A stretch of DNA of 64,000 nucleotides. It comes from [Clostridium] symbiosum. GTDB lineage: Bacteria; Bacillota; Clostridia; Lachnospirales; Lachnospiraceae. The notes under the pieces were generated by a model. The model did not search any database. It was not told the origin of the DNA and worked only from the letters and a program-made list of their open reading frames with translations. This document shows, piece by piece, positions 26,436-35,551 of this stretch. A program made the translations under genes and the position numbers. The stretch is from contig CP143946.1 of the NCBI GenBank assembly GCA_036419695.1, forward strand, positions 1,572,001 through 1,636,000. Direction: 5' to 3'. Numbering within the stretch: position 1 is the stretch's first letter; every line of letters starts with the position of its first letter.

Positions 26436-27029
26436 ATGGGAATGCCTATCATACAGCCAAGCAACATTTCAAGATGCCAGTCTATCACGGATATCATTCA
26501 GTCCGTAGCTCTTGAACAGGCTGCTCTGGCTCATATATTAAATGCAGAGGGAGAGAAAATTCAGAAAATTGTGGCGCTGTCAGATTCGCCGCAGGAAATG
26601 CTGATGGTTAACAAGTCGGTAAATGATGTTGTCAATTCGGTCTCCATGCTCGAAATTGTGTTAAAATCCAAACTTGCGCTGTTTGAGGATTGTCTGTGCG
26701 AGGAATGTCCTTGTGCGGCCATAACCGATACCTCGCTCATCTTTGTTAATCTTGCAGACACAGACGACGAGATTATAAAGAATAATAAAAACAGTTATTC
26801 CGTTCTTATCGGTAACTGTAATGAACTGCCGGTTTCCATGCTTTTTGCAGCTGCGCCCGCCGCATTTGTAAAAGCGGTCAGCCTGCCGCCTTCCGTAACG
26901 TTCCAGAATAGCATCATAACTGTTGATTGTATGCAGACGGACAGCGGGACGGTTATTCTCGAAGTTGGTGAGGGGAGCTGCAGACAGACGGTAACAATTG
27001 ACATCCGCATCAACTGCGAGTGTGACTAA
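26436..27029 (+). CDS. putative spore/surface protein with SIALE-type N-terminal helix
   Basis: A 197-residue protein. Residues 17-85 (DIIQSVALEQAALAHILNAE and following) match the C-terminal part of the protein at 27674 (DIMESIAMMEASMARILNAE), so the two share a helical module of about 70 residues. I recall this module in clostridial proteins next to collagen-like or cysteine-rich regions. The rest is beta-rich with six or seven Cys concentrated around LCEECPC and the C-terminal INCECD. No signal peptide is seen, as is common for spore coat or exosporium proteins. GGGAGG precedes ATG 26436. Role at the spore surface is inference from neighbours and the upstream motif. Confidence 0.55.
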   Translation: MGMPIIQPSNISRCQSITDIIQSVALEQAALAHILNAEGEKIQKIVALSDSPQEMLMVNKSVNDVVNSVSMLEIVLKSKLALFEDCLCEECPCAAITDTSLIFVNLADTDDEIIKNNKNSYSVLIGNCNELPVSMLFAAAPAAFVKAVSLPPSVTFQNSIITVDCMQTDSGTVILEVGEGSCRQTVTIDIRINCECD

Positions 27030-27055
27030 AATAGATAAAACAAGGGGATGATGAT

Positions 27056-27681
27056 ATGCCGGCTGTAATAACAGGCATAGTGTTTCATGATTGAAACCAC
27101 AACGGTCAATATGACCCGGGCGGCTTTACCGTGTCAAACGGTCCGAGAGTGCTGACATCAACGGTTACGGCCACATAAATTACCAATAACGCGGTGATCG
27201 GAAGCCAGAACTTCAGCCACGATACGAATGACAATCCGCTTGCATGTACCAGGACGCCGGTCAGTTCGTCAATGAGCCGACCCAGTGGTACAATATCGAT
27301 GTGGTGACGGGAGTCTCCGAACTTCAGGGATTCCTGAATCCAATCAACAATGTAAATGCAATTGGATATAACCTGCTGGATCATTATATTTATGGGTATG
27401 ACCAGACGGTGCACAGAATTGTACGTATCGATAACACCGGAAACCTGATGCAGCTTTCATCCAACCCCACAGGGCTTCCGAACAATGACTTTAACGTCGG
27501 AACCTTTGATCTGGACGGGCATCTGTTCCTTTTTGTAAATGCCACGTCAAGATTTTATACGGTGGATTTGAACCAGGAATCAGCCACATTTATGAATGCC
27601 GGCCCGGACGCAATCCGGCCCGGCGCTCATACATTACATAGAAACCGATATAAGAAACAGGAAGGAGATTTTGATGGATGA
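27056..27681 (+). pseudogene. remnant of an SdrD-like / DUF6923-like surface protein
   Basis: ATG 27056 reads MPAVITGIVFHD then TGA, NHNGQYDPGG and later TAA, which is an SdrD-type B-repeat start (VFxDxNxNGxxDPG) broken by two stops. A frame change near 27244 leads into about 125 residues (NNVNAIGYNLLDHYIYGYDQ, FDLDGHLFLFVN) typical of DUF6923-like beta-propeller segments. The rest of such a protein is missing. The stops, shift and short length show decay. It overlaps the start of the next gene by 8 nt. Confidence 0.6.
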
Positions 27682-28792
27682 TTGTGTTTTAACGGAATGC
27701 AGACCGATAGCGCTGCGGTGTGACCAAAAGATAAACCGTGTGGCATTTGACGGCTGCCATTACTATTTTACAATCCTGCACACCTGTGAAATTATTAAAG
27801 CGGATGTTTGTTTTCATATTGTTGAATGTTTTTCCACAGGCAGGGAGTATGACTGCATCTGTTACGATTCCGTGGAAAATTGTTTCTGGGCGTCATCGAA
27901 AAGGCAGGGCAATATGCTGTTTAAGCTGGCATGCAACATGACGGAAATAGACTGCATTACCTTTAACTGCGGAAAAAATACGGGAAATATCACCGGCCTC
28001 TCTTTTAATTGCTGCCATGACAGCCTGGTTGCCGCTTATACGGCCTGTGTGATCGAGGTATGTAAGTGCTCCGAGGGAGCGGAAGTACTGTACCGTTCCC
28101 CCGGCTCCAGCATTACAGGAATTATCAGCCTCTGTCCCGTGCACATCATCACCTTTGTGAAAAACAGCCAGTCCTATCTCTGTATCTTCGACGAATGCGG
28201 CCGGGTTGTCGGCTCCTGTATGGCCGAATGCAGTTTCATTCTGAAAGATATCATCTTTTATCCGTGCAGGTCGGAGTGCGGGGAGATAGTCGTTGATTTT
28301 CTGGCGTTTAAAAAGGAAAAATATCCATATCTGTGCCAATGGAAAATTCCGGTGTGCTGTTTAAACATAACCCTCTGTCCCTGTAATTTTATGGCCTGCA
28401 GAAAATGCAGCCCCGAAAATGACTGCTGTAAAGGGGATGCATGCGCCGATATCATGGAATCCATCGCCATGATGGAGGCCTCCATGGCTCGTATTCTAAA
28501 TGCGGAGGGAGAGAAGCTCCAGAAGGTGCTTTCCATGACGGATGATATTGATAAGATACTTTGTATCAACAGAGAGATTAACAAAACGATTATTAATGCA
28601 ACCCATCTGGAACATACGCTCTATGCAAAACTGTCTGCACTCTGCGGCTGCCGTGATGGCTGCGGCTGCTGCGATGACTGCGGCTCCTGTGATGGCTGTG
28701 GCTGTATCACCTGCGGTAATCTCTGTGCCTGCGATGGCTCCGGCAGCCGTGGCCTGGACTGTGAAGATTCCGGGGAGACATGTGGCTTATGA
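27674..28792 (+). CDS. cysteine-rich putative spore-surface protein
   Basis: A 372-residue protein with over 40 Cys. Residues 1-240 alternate short beta segments with Cys (CICYDSVENCFWASSKRQGN), resembling a degenerate beta-propeller. Residues about 268-330 hold the helical module shared with 26436-27029 (SIAMMEASMARILNAEGEK). The end is a Cys/Gly/Asp-rich tail (CGCRDGCGCCDDCGSCDGCG). Disulphide cross-linking into the coat or exosporium is plausible. ATG 27674 was chosen because AAGGAG lies 6 nt upstream; the open frame extends to 27596 without an RBS. No signal peptide. The family is not named to my knowledge. Confidence 0.6.
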   Translation: MDDCVLTECRPIALRCDQKINRVAFDGCHYYFTILHTCEIIKADVCFHIVECFSTGREYDCICYDSVENCFWASSKRQGNMLFKLACNMTEIDCITFNCGKNTGNITGLSFNCCHDSLVAAYTACVIEVCKCSEGAEVLYRSPGSSITGIISLCPVHIITFVKNSQSYLCIFDECGRVVGSCMAECSFILKDIIFYPCRSECGEIVVDFLAFKKEKYPYLCQWKIPVCCLNITLCPCNFMACRKCSPENDCCKGDACADIMESIAMMEASMARILNAEGEKLQKVLSMTDDIDKILCINREINKTIINATHLEHTLYAKLSALCGCRDGCGCCDDCGSCDGCGCITCGNLCACDGSGSRGLDCEDSGETCGL

Positions 28793-28829
28793 AACCGGCC
28801 TGGCTGTTCTCTGCACCGGCCGGTTTCAT
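28789..28829 (+). terminator. hairpin directly after the cysteine-rich gene
   Basis: GAAACCGGCC and GGCCGGTTTC pair over 10 bp; the first arm overlaps the stop codon. Confidence 0.45.
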
Positions 28830-28864
28830 GGGAGAGTAAGCAAGAGAAAAGTCAGAAAAGTCAG

Positions 28865-28910
28865 AAAAGGCTCCGGACTGCTGAAATCAACAATCCGGAG
28901 CCTTTTATTT
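28865..28910. terminator. bidirectional terminator between convergent genes
   Basis: AAAAGGCTCCGGA (28865-28877) pairs exactly with TCCGGAGCCTTTT (28894-28906); A and T runs flank it on both sides, serving this gene and the converging GGDEF/EAL gene. Confidence 0.8.
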
Positions 28911-28958
28911 AGTATTAGATAATAATGATTGGATAATGAAGCATCCGTGAAACGGACT

Positions 28959-31670
28959 CTACTGCGCTTTGTATAGAAACAGTTTCTCATATTCCTCTGC
29001 GGAAACAGGTTTGCTGAACAGGTACCCCTGCACCAGATCAATATCGCAGGTACACAATACGGAAAACTGTTCCTCCGCCTCCACGCCCTCGGCCACCAGG
29101 CAGACACCGAGATTGTGGCAGACCTCGGAGATGGATCTGACAATGGTCAGGTTTCTCGGATTGTCGGCAATATGGTCGATGATGCTCTTGTCCAGCTTCA
29201 GCACGTCGAATTCCACCTCGGACAGAAGAACGACGTTTGCGCACTCCGTGCCAAAATCGTCGAGGGCAATGGTAAAGCCCGCCTTCTGAAGTCTGGAACT
29301 CAGTTCTTTTACATCGAGACCGTCGTGGTTCTGCATTTTTTCCGTGACTTCTATTTCCAGATAGTTCGGTGAAATATCACAGGATTTGCAAATTTCCGTG
29401 AGGCGCTCGATAAAATCAGGCATTTTCAGTGAGCAGACTGAAAAGTTTACGGAAACGGGGAAGAGGCGTCTGCCGCTTTTTTTCCAGGAACTCAGTTTGG
29501 AACAGACAAAGCGGAAAACGTAGAAATCAATCAGGTTGATGATCTCAAATTCTTCCAGCAGCGGTATGAAATCTCCGGGATAGATCAGTCTGCCCGGCTG
29601 CGGTGAGTAACGGACGAGCGCTTCGGCCCCCTCGGCCAGATGGCTGGCGGACGAAATTTTTGGCTGAAAGTAAACGACGAAATGATTCTCATCGATCTCT
29701 TTCTGCAGTGAGGCGGAATTCGACAGGTGGGACAGAAGATCATCATTGTAATGGCGATAGCGGCGTGAGGCCGGATTCTTCCGGTAAAACGCCTTCTTAT
29801 CTTCGTACATCCGGGCGTCGGCAATTGCAATCTCCCGGCTGATATCATCAATACATTCGATCCACTGGGAGCCGATTGCGGCCTGGCAGTCGGAGTCCAG
29901 AGCAAAGCGGGCCTTCAGCTCGTGCACCAGATTCTGGAACTGCTCCTGGTTCATGTCGGGACAGATGATGACAAATTCATCACCGCCGATCCGATAAAAA
30001 TTGGCGCAGGTGAAGACCGCTCTCATCCGCCTTGCGCATTCAACCAAAACCTTATCGCCAAATTCGTGGCCATAGCGGTCGTTGATATCTTTTAATCCGT
30101 TAACGTCCAGATAGACGATTCCCACGGGGGTATCCGTGTGTGCCAGCGCTGTCGTGTCTTCTATGTACTTGTTTCTGTTTTGAAAATCGGTCAGTTTGTC
30201 GAAATAACTCAAATGGGTCAGTAGTTTCTGGCTGTCCGAATGGCTTCTTGCAAGCAGCAGGAAATAGCACAGAGTCTGGAGGAGAGGCGCGATATTCTGA
30301 ATCCGGTCGGGTGGAGGATTATCTACGCCGAAATAACCGACCAGAGTCCCTTCACGCTCCAGCGGAGCGACAACCAGGCTTTGGATGGATTGCGAGTGAA
30401 GGATTTCATATTCCTTCGGAGCCGTCCCGCGGATCTGTTCCAAATCTTCGATGATAATACATTCCTTGTGGTTAAAATAAGGGATCCAGCGTTCAATCAA
30501 ATCAATTGGCATTTCCTGTAGAAAATTTTTCTGAGGTGAGATGCCTTCCGCACACCATTCATAATCATTATACATTCTGCCATCCCTGATATAGACGATA
30601 TAGGCGCGGGCGGCGGAGAGAAAGCTCCCAAGATACTGAAGCACCTGGGCGATTGCCGCGTCAATATCATCGGGCTGGTACAGCATGCGTACACACTCCG
30701 TGATCATCTTGTCGGCCTCCAGGTTGGACTTTAACTGTATCTTTTCCCTTTCCGATTCGGTGGTGTCGAAGGCGAGTTCCATCCGTGCGATGCGTCCTTC
30801 CCATTCCACCAGGCTGTCCTTCAGGAGATAGTGGCGTTTCGTCAGGGGATTGGTGTATTCCCAGGTATAAATTTCTCCCTCCTTCAGTAGTGGGGTGGTG
30901 CAGAAATCGCAGGGCTGCTCCTTGCCCTGCAGGGCTTTGTAACATTTTTGGCCGTCCATATTGTCTATATGGAATGTTTCCTGGCCGGCCTTATTCAGAA
31001 ACAGCAGATCATGGCTTTCTATGTCGGTTACATAGATAAGCTCGGAGATGTCGTTCATCGGCCCGAGGAGGCTGTCGGTCATACGGGACAGACGCTCTTC
31101 TTTTCTGCGGTTCTCTTCCTCGGCGGCCATGAGCGCTTTACGCCGTCTGGCCTGGCTGGAACTGAAGAGGTAAAACAGGAAAATCATAACGATGAAGGAA
31201 CAGTTCAATATCAGCAGGCTTTTCTCGGCCAAGTACTCCCTCTTTTCAGAAAACTGTTCCGCGGCCAGAACCGCCTGATCGGCCAGGTCAAAATATGATT
31301 CACTGTCCTTAAAGAGCTGTTCCGTGTCTCCCCCGGCCCTGACATCTTTAATTTCTTCCTTCATATCTTCCCATTCGGCCTGCATCTCAAGTATCAGGGA
31401 CTGGAATTTACTGCTGTCCATGCGGATGAGCCCGTGTTCACCTTCGCCTGTCTGAAGCTCTGAAATAATGCCGTCCAGTCTTTGAATCAGGGCATCATTG
31501 GGGTGATGGTTCAGCTCCTCTTTGACAAGGCGCTGGGTGGCGCCGCGCACAATACCGGCATAGTTGATTACTTTTGCATTACCCTGGAGGTTGTGCAGAC
31601 AGAAAAGTGAAAAAAAGCTGGAGAGTATAAGGGCAATTGTTATAATAACAGGGAAAATTTTCTTTTGCAT
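28959..31670 (-). CDS. membrane GGDEF-EAL protein (cyclic-di-GMP turnover)
   Basis: A 903-residue protein. Two membrane segments (about 5-25 and 155-175) flank an extracytoplasmic helical sensor region. A PAS-like segment (about 205-310) has a PCDFC Cys pair; a GAF-like region follows (about 325-470). The GGDEF domain (about 490-640) has the intact motif GGDEF. The EAL domain (about 650-900) keeps EALVR, EVTEK, DDFGTE, LDKSII and AEGVE, so both domains may be active or one may regulate the other. Start 31670 is chosen for GGAGG 6 nt upstream; the open frame reaches 31805 without one. Cyclic-di-GMP often controls matrix and surface structures, so a link to the fibre operon is possible but not shown. 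Confidence 0.9.
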   Translation of the reverse strand: MQKKIFPVIITIALILSSFFSLFCLHNLQGNAKVINYAGIVRGATQRLVKEELNHHPNDALIQRLDGIISELQTGEGEHGLIRMDSSKFQSLILEMQAEWEDMKEEIKDVRAGGDTEQLFKDSESYFDLADQAVLAAEQFSEKREYLAEKSLLILNCSFIVMIFLFYLFSSSQARRRKALMAAEEENRRKEERLSRMTDSLLGPMNDISELIYVTDIESHDLLFLNKAGQETFHIDNMDGQKCYKALQGKEQPCDFCTTPLLKEGEIYTWEYTNPLTKRHYLLKDSLVEWEGRIARMELAFDTTESEREKIQLKSNLEADKMITECVRMLYQPDDIDAAIAQVLQYLGSFLSAARAYIVYIRDGRMYNDYEWCAEGISPQKNFLQEMPIDLIERWIPYFNHKECIIIEDLEQIRGTAPKEYEILHSQSIQSLVVAPLEREGTLVGYFGVDNPPPDRIQNIAPLLQTLCYFLLLARSHSDSQKLLTHLSYFDKLTDFQNRNKYIEDTTALAHTDTPVGIVYLDVNGLKDINDRYGHEFGDKVLVECARRMRAVFTCANFYRIGGDEFVIICPDMNQEQFQNLVHELKARFALDSDCQAAIGSQWIECIDDISREIAIADARMYEDKKAFYRKNPASRRYRHYNDDLLSHLSNSASLQKEIDENHFVVYFQPKISSASHLAEGAEALVRYSPQPGRLIYPGDFIPLLEEFEIINLIDFYVFRFVCSKLSSWKKSGRRLFPVSVNFSVCSLKMPDFIERLTEICKSCDISPNYLEIEVTEKMQNHDGLDVKELSSRLQKAGFTIALDDFGTECANVVLLSEVEFDVLKLDKSIIDHIADNPRNLTIVRSISEVCHNLGVCLVAEGVEAEEQFSVLCTCDIDLVQGYLFSKPVSAEEYEKLFLYKAQ

Positions 31671-31847
31671 AAGCGCCTCCGGGTGGCTTTTTATTGTGTA
31701 TGTTCCGTGATGTCGGTTCTGTATCTGATTTACTGCTTTTGCGGAAACTTTTGTTAATACGCCGCTGTTATGGATAAGCGTACCATACTTATCCGGAGTA
31801 TGCAAGGTTCCCCGGTTAAAAGAATTGCGCCGGAAAATCCTTCCCTG

Positions 31848-33884
31848 TCAAGACGGAGGGACGGCGGGTTTATGGCCGCTCTGGTGCTCTTTCGGAGTCA
31901 TTCCGGTCTGCTTCTTAAACGTGCGGTAAAAATAGTTTAAATTGCTGTATCCCACCATATCCGCGGCCTCCTTGACCGAGCAGCCGTTGTGCAGAAGCTC
32001 CGTCGCCTTATTGATCCGGACGGAATTATAATAGGTGGTAAAGCTGGTGTTCAGATAATGTTTGAATAATCTTGCCACGTTGCTTTCGCTGGTTGAAATA
32101 GCTGCAGCGCAGTCCCCCAGATGAAGCTCTTCCATATAATGCAGATCAATGTATTCCATAAGCTGGTTAAACAGCGGATTGTCGGAATAACGGTATCCCA
32201 GAACACGCTGCATAGTCTCGCAGAACTGCTCGTAGAGTATCGGTTTCAGCAGAAAATCACGGGCCTTGAGCCGCAGCGCCTGCTGGGCGTAGGTAAAGGA
32301 ATTATATGCCGTAATGATGATAAAGGCCACATCCCCCAGGGGCTCATGGCTGAGCTTTTCCATGACCTGGAGCCCGTTTAAGCCGGGCATTTCAATGTCC
32401 AGGAATACAATGTCGGCGCAGGAGCTGATTTCATAGCGGTATTTCTCACCGTACAGGGCATCCAGTTTCCGCGCAACCATTGCCGTTCCGTGGGAGGAGT
32501 CGCCGTTGCGCATGATATCCCTGAGGGCGAGAAGCTCTTCCGGTTCCATTCCTTTGCCGTTGTCGCTGATCCGTGCGACGAGATAATTCTCCTCCCCGAG
32601 GATGGAGACGGAGATAGCCATCAGATCTCCGGATGCGGTAAAGGCATGCTTGAAGCAGTTCTCCACGATCGGCTGAAGGAAGTTAAACGGGACCTCCTCG
32701 TGCAGAAGCTGTTCGTCGATATCGTACTGAAGCAGCAGGCGTTTTCCGAAACGCATCTGCTGCAGCCCCGTATAATTCTTCAGGTAATTCACTTCCTCGC
32801 GAAGCGGGACAAAATAGCTGTCGCCGCGCAGCGTATATTGAAGCATCAGGGCCAGGCTGCTGATGGCCTGGTAGGTCTGTTCCGCGTTCTCACGGATGGC
32901 CGTGCCCATCATCATATTCAATGTGTTAAATAAGAAATGCTGGTTAATCTGTAAGTTGATGGCCTTTGTCTGGCTGGTCTGGAGCGAGGACTGCAGAAGC
33001 TGCTCCTGCTTCGTCTGGTCGGACAGGGCTTTTTTGCTGTCCTCCAGGGCCGCTTCCATCTGGGTAAAATGATAGTAATTGCAGATGATGTTCGAAAGCT
33101 TCTCCATAATCTGCAGGATGCCCGCCACGGTGCTGCTGGGGACATTGTAGGGGAGCTTTCCCGGAAATTCCGTCACGGCGGGCTCCATCGTCCTGACGTG
33201 GCCGGCCTTAATCGCCCCCAGGTAATCTTCGCCGGACACGATGGGCAGAATATAGAGGGAGAGGCCGTACTGGCAGATAAAGGCCGAGGGCCTCGAATTG
33301 CAGGATGCGGGATAAGACTCCTTCTGACGGTAGAGGGGACAGCTCATCGGATCCTCCACGATGTCACAGCACGTCTTACAGAAGGCGGGATATTCCGCAT
33401 TCTGATAGACCGCCGTTCCGTCACAGTCGTAGATGGACAGCGGCATTTTCAGCGGATGCAGCATCTGGCCGGAGATTTCGGAGATGGTCTGTCGGAGAAA
33501 ATGCCGTCTGTCAATTTCCTGGGGAGCGGCGGGGACTTCGGTTTCCTGTCCCTGCCAGGCCGGTCCGTCGCTCAGTGCGGCGGGAATGGAGATCAGCAGT
33601 TTGACAATCTCTTCGTCCCCGTCGTTGACAGCCTCATGGGACATGCCGGGGGAAATATGATAGAGCTTTCCGGGAGCCAGCGGGAGTTCTTCATCCCCGA
33701 CTTTTTGGTGTCCGTACCCCTTCAGGACGTACATAAGCTGTTCATCCCCGATATGAATATGGCGGGGCTGCTCCCCGCCGGACCGTATGGTGCTGATTCC
33801 AACCTTCATTTTATCATTTGATCCCGGGGCGGGTTCAAAGACCCAGTCGATATTTCCCCAGTCCAGTTCCTGTATATTTCCCAT
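31848..33884 (-). CDS. cupin-PocR-histidine kinase-receiver-AraC fusion regulator
   Basis: A 678-residue multidomain regulator. In order: cupin (about 25-105, PRHIHIGDEQLMYVLKGYGH), PocR ligand-binding domain (about 125-245, Cys-rich CKTCCDIVEDPMSC), LytS/YesM-type kinase region with phospho-acceptor-like QINQHFLFNTLN (about 315) and ATPase motifs PIVENCFKHAF and ISDNGKGM, receiver fragment VFLDIEMPGLNG with ITAY and LLKPI, and AraC helix-turn-helix (about 575-670). The receiver lacks its first 45 or so residues, including the acidic pair. ATG start 33884 follows AAAGGCGG; a GTG lies three codons earlier. It is divergent from the SHMT cassette and probably controls it. Confidence 0.8.
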   Translation of the reverse strand: MGNIQELDWGNIDWVFEPAPGSNDKMKVGISTIRSGGEQPRHIHIGDEQLMYVLKGYGHQKVGDEELPLAPGKLYHISPGMSHEAVNDGDEEIVKLLISIPAALSDGPAWQGQETEVPAAPQEIDRRHFLRQTISEISGQMLHPLKMPLSIYDCDGTAVYQNAEYPAFCKTCCDIVEDPMSCPLYRQKESYPASCNSRPSAFICQYGLSLYILPIVSGEDYLGAIKAGHVRTMEPAVTEFPGKLPYNVPSSTVAGILQIMEKLSNIICNYYHFTQMEAALEDSKKALSDQTKQEQLLQSSLQTSQTKAINLQINQHFLFNTLNMMMGTAIRENAEQTYQAISSLALMLQYTLRGDSYFVPLREEVNYLKNYTGLQQMRFGKRLLLQYDIDEQLLHEEVPFNFLQPIVENCFKHAFTASGDLMAISVSILGEENYLVARISDNGKGMEPEELLALRDIMRNGDSSHGTAMVARKLDALYGEKYRYEISSCADIVFLDIEMPGLNGLQVMEKLSHEPLGDVAFIIITAYNSFTYAQQALRLKARDFLLKPILYEQFCETMQRVLGYRYSDNPLFNQLMEYIDLHYMEELHLGDCAAAISTSESNVARLFKHYLNTSFTTYYNSVRINKATELLHNGCSVKEAADMVGYSNLNYFYRTFKKQTGMTPKEHQSGHKPAVPPS

Positions 33885-34180
33885 TGCATTCACCGCCTTT
33901 GTTTCATTATATCAGGAATCCCCCATGCCGTAAAGTTGACTTGAGAATCGTTATTTCATTAAAAAATAGGATATTATGTACAGGGTAAAGGAGGAGAAAA
34001 CAGCCTGTTTCGTTATTATGTACCATAAATGTAAAGAAAAAATGATAAAAAGTGTGATTTTGTTCAATAAAACGGTGGTTTAGTTCCTATAAAAAAACAG
34101 CCGGTTTATTATAATGGGATTATAGAAAAGCAACAGACAGGAACTTATAAATCGGGAAATTAAAAAATGGAGGAATGAAG

Positions 34181-35455
34181 ATGTATCTGGATAACAGCTT
34201 TGAGAAAATTAAAAAATTTGACCCTGAAATGGCGGAACTGACCATGCAGGAGGAGGAGCGTCAGAAAAAAACACTCTGCCTGATCGCATCGGAAAATTAT
34301 GCCTCACCTCTGGCGGCGGGACTGGAAGGTTCCATCTGGGCCGACAAAAATGCCGAGGGTTATCCTGGCGGACGCTTCGTGGCAGGCTGTGAACTGGCCG
34401 ACAGAGTGGAAAATCTGGCAAAAGAGCGTATTAAAAAACTGTTTGGCGCCGATCATGTAAACGTACAGTCCATGAGCGCGACGGTGGGGAATGTGGCGAT
34501 TCTGCGCGCCCTGCTGAAACCGGGTGATACCGTACTTTCAATGGAACTGGATCAGGGCGGCCATTTAAGCCATGGCGCCAAATTCCATTACAGCGGTAAA
34601 ATGTACCAGTCGGTATTTTACGGACTGAACAGGGAAACAGAGGAGATCGACATGGAGCAGGTGGAGAGACTGGCCAAAGAGCATCAGCCGAAGCTGATCA
34701 TCTGCGGAGCCTCCTCCTATCCGAAACAGATCGATTACAAGCGCTTCGGTGAGATAGCAAGGAGCGTCGGCGCTTATCTGATGGCCGATATTGCACACCC
34801 GGTCGGCCTGATTGCAGCGGGAATCATACCTTCACCGATTCCTCACGCCGATGTAGTCAGCAGCTCCACCCATAAGACATGGAGAGGCGCCAGAGGCTGC
34901 GGTATCATCATGTGCAAGGGAGAACTCGCCAAAAAGATTGACACCCAGGTATTCCCGGGACTGCAGGGGGCGCCCAAAATGGATATGATCGCGGCGCGCG
35001 CGGTGCAGGCGCTGGAGAGCATGACACCTGTTTATAAGGCATACCAGCAGAAGGTATACGACAATGCCCAGGCGCTGGCGGATGAACTGTTAAAATGCGG
35101 TCTCCGGCTCGTTTCCGGCGGAACCAATACACACCTGATTCTCGTGGATGTCCGAAACTTAATCCCATCCGGCAAAGAAGCCGAGGCGGTTCTGGAATCC
35201 GTAGGAATCGTTGTCAATAAAAATATGATACCTTATGATCCGCAGAGCCCGAAGGTGACGAGCGGCATCCGGATTGGCACACCGGCCCTGACGACCCGCG
35301 GCCTGGAAGAGGAAGAAATCCGTGAGGTTGGACGTCTCCTGGCGGATACTCTTAAAAACAGCGGCAATCCGGACGCTCTCGATAAGATCCGCACACGCGT
35401 GGCTGAAATTGCCGCGGTGCATCCTCTGTTTGATGAGGAAAAATGGCTTGCCTGA
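34181..35455 (+). CDS. glyA: divergent serine hydroxymethyltransferase paralogue
   Basis: A 424-residue PLP enzyme of the SHMT family, which interconverts serine plus THF with glycine plus methylene-THF. The PLP lysine stretch STHKTWRGARG and GGHLSHGA are present. Several normally invariant positions differ: RYYGGCEYVD of typical enzymes is RFVAGCELAD, losing two active-site tyrosines, and QPHSGSQAN is QSMSATVGN. This suggests altered substrate or reaction. ATG 34181 was chosen because GGAGG lies 7 nt upstream; ATG 34175 is too close. A TATAAT at 34110-34115 without a good -35 fits activator-dependent transcription. It heads a cassette with a symporter and a FolD-like protein. Confidence 0.82.
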   Translation: MYLDNSFEKIKKFDPEMAELTMQEEERQKKTLCLIASENYASPLAAGLEGSIWADKNAEGYPGGRFVAGCELADRVENLAKERIKKLFGADHVNVQSMSATVGNVAILRALLKPGDTVLSMELDQGGHLSHGAKFHYSGKMYQSVFYGLNRETEEIDMEQVERLAKEHQPKLIICGASSYPKQIDYKRFGEIARSVGAYLMADIAHPVGLIAAGIIPSPIPHADVVSSSTHKTWRGARGCGIIMCKGELAKKIDTQVFPGLQGAPKMDMIAARAVQALESMTPVYKAYQQKVYDNAQALADELLKCGLRLVSGGTNTHLILVDVRNLIPSGKEAEAVLESVGIVVNKNMIPYDPQSPKVTSGIRIGTPALTTRGLEEEEIREVGRLLADTLKNSGNPDALDKIRTRVAEIAAVHPLFDEEKWLA

Positions 35456-35551
35456 TAAGTTCTTTACATATATGCGTTCCGTCGCCCCGCCCCTTTAGGG
35501 AACCGGGGCGGCGCAACAGGATCCATGAGTGGACTGGGGAAGGGGATAAGA

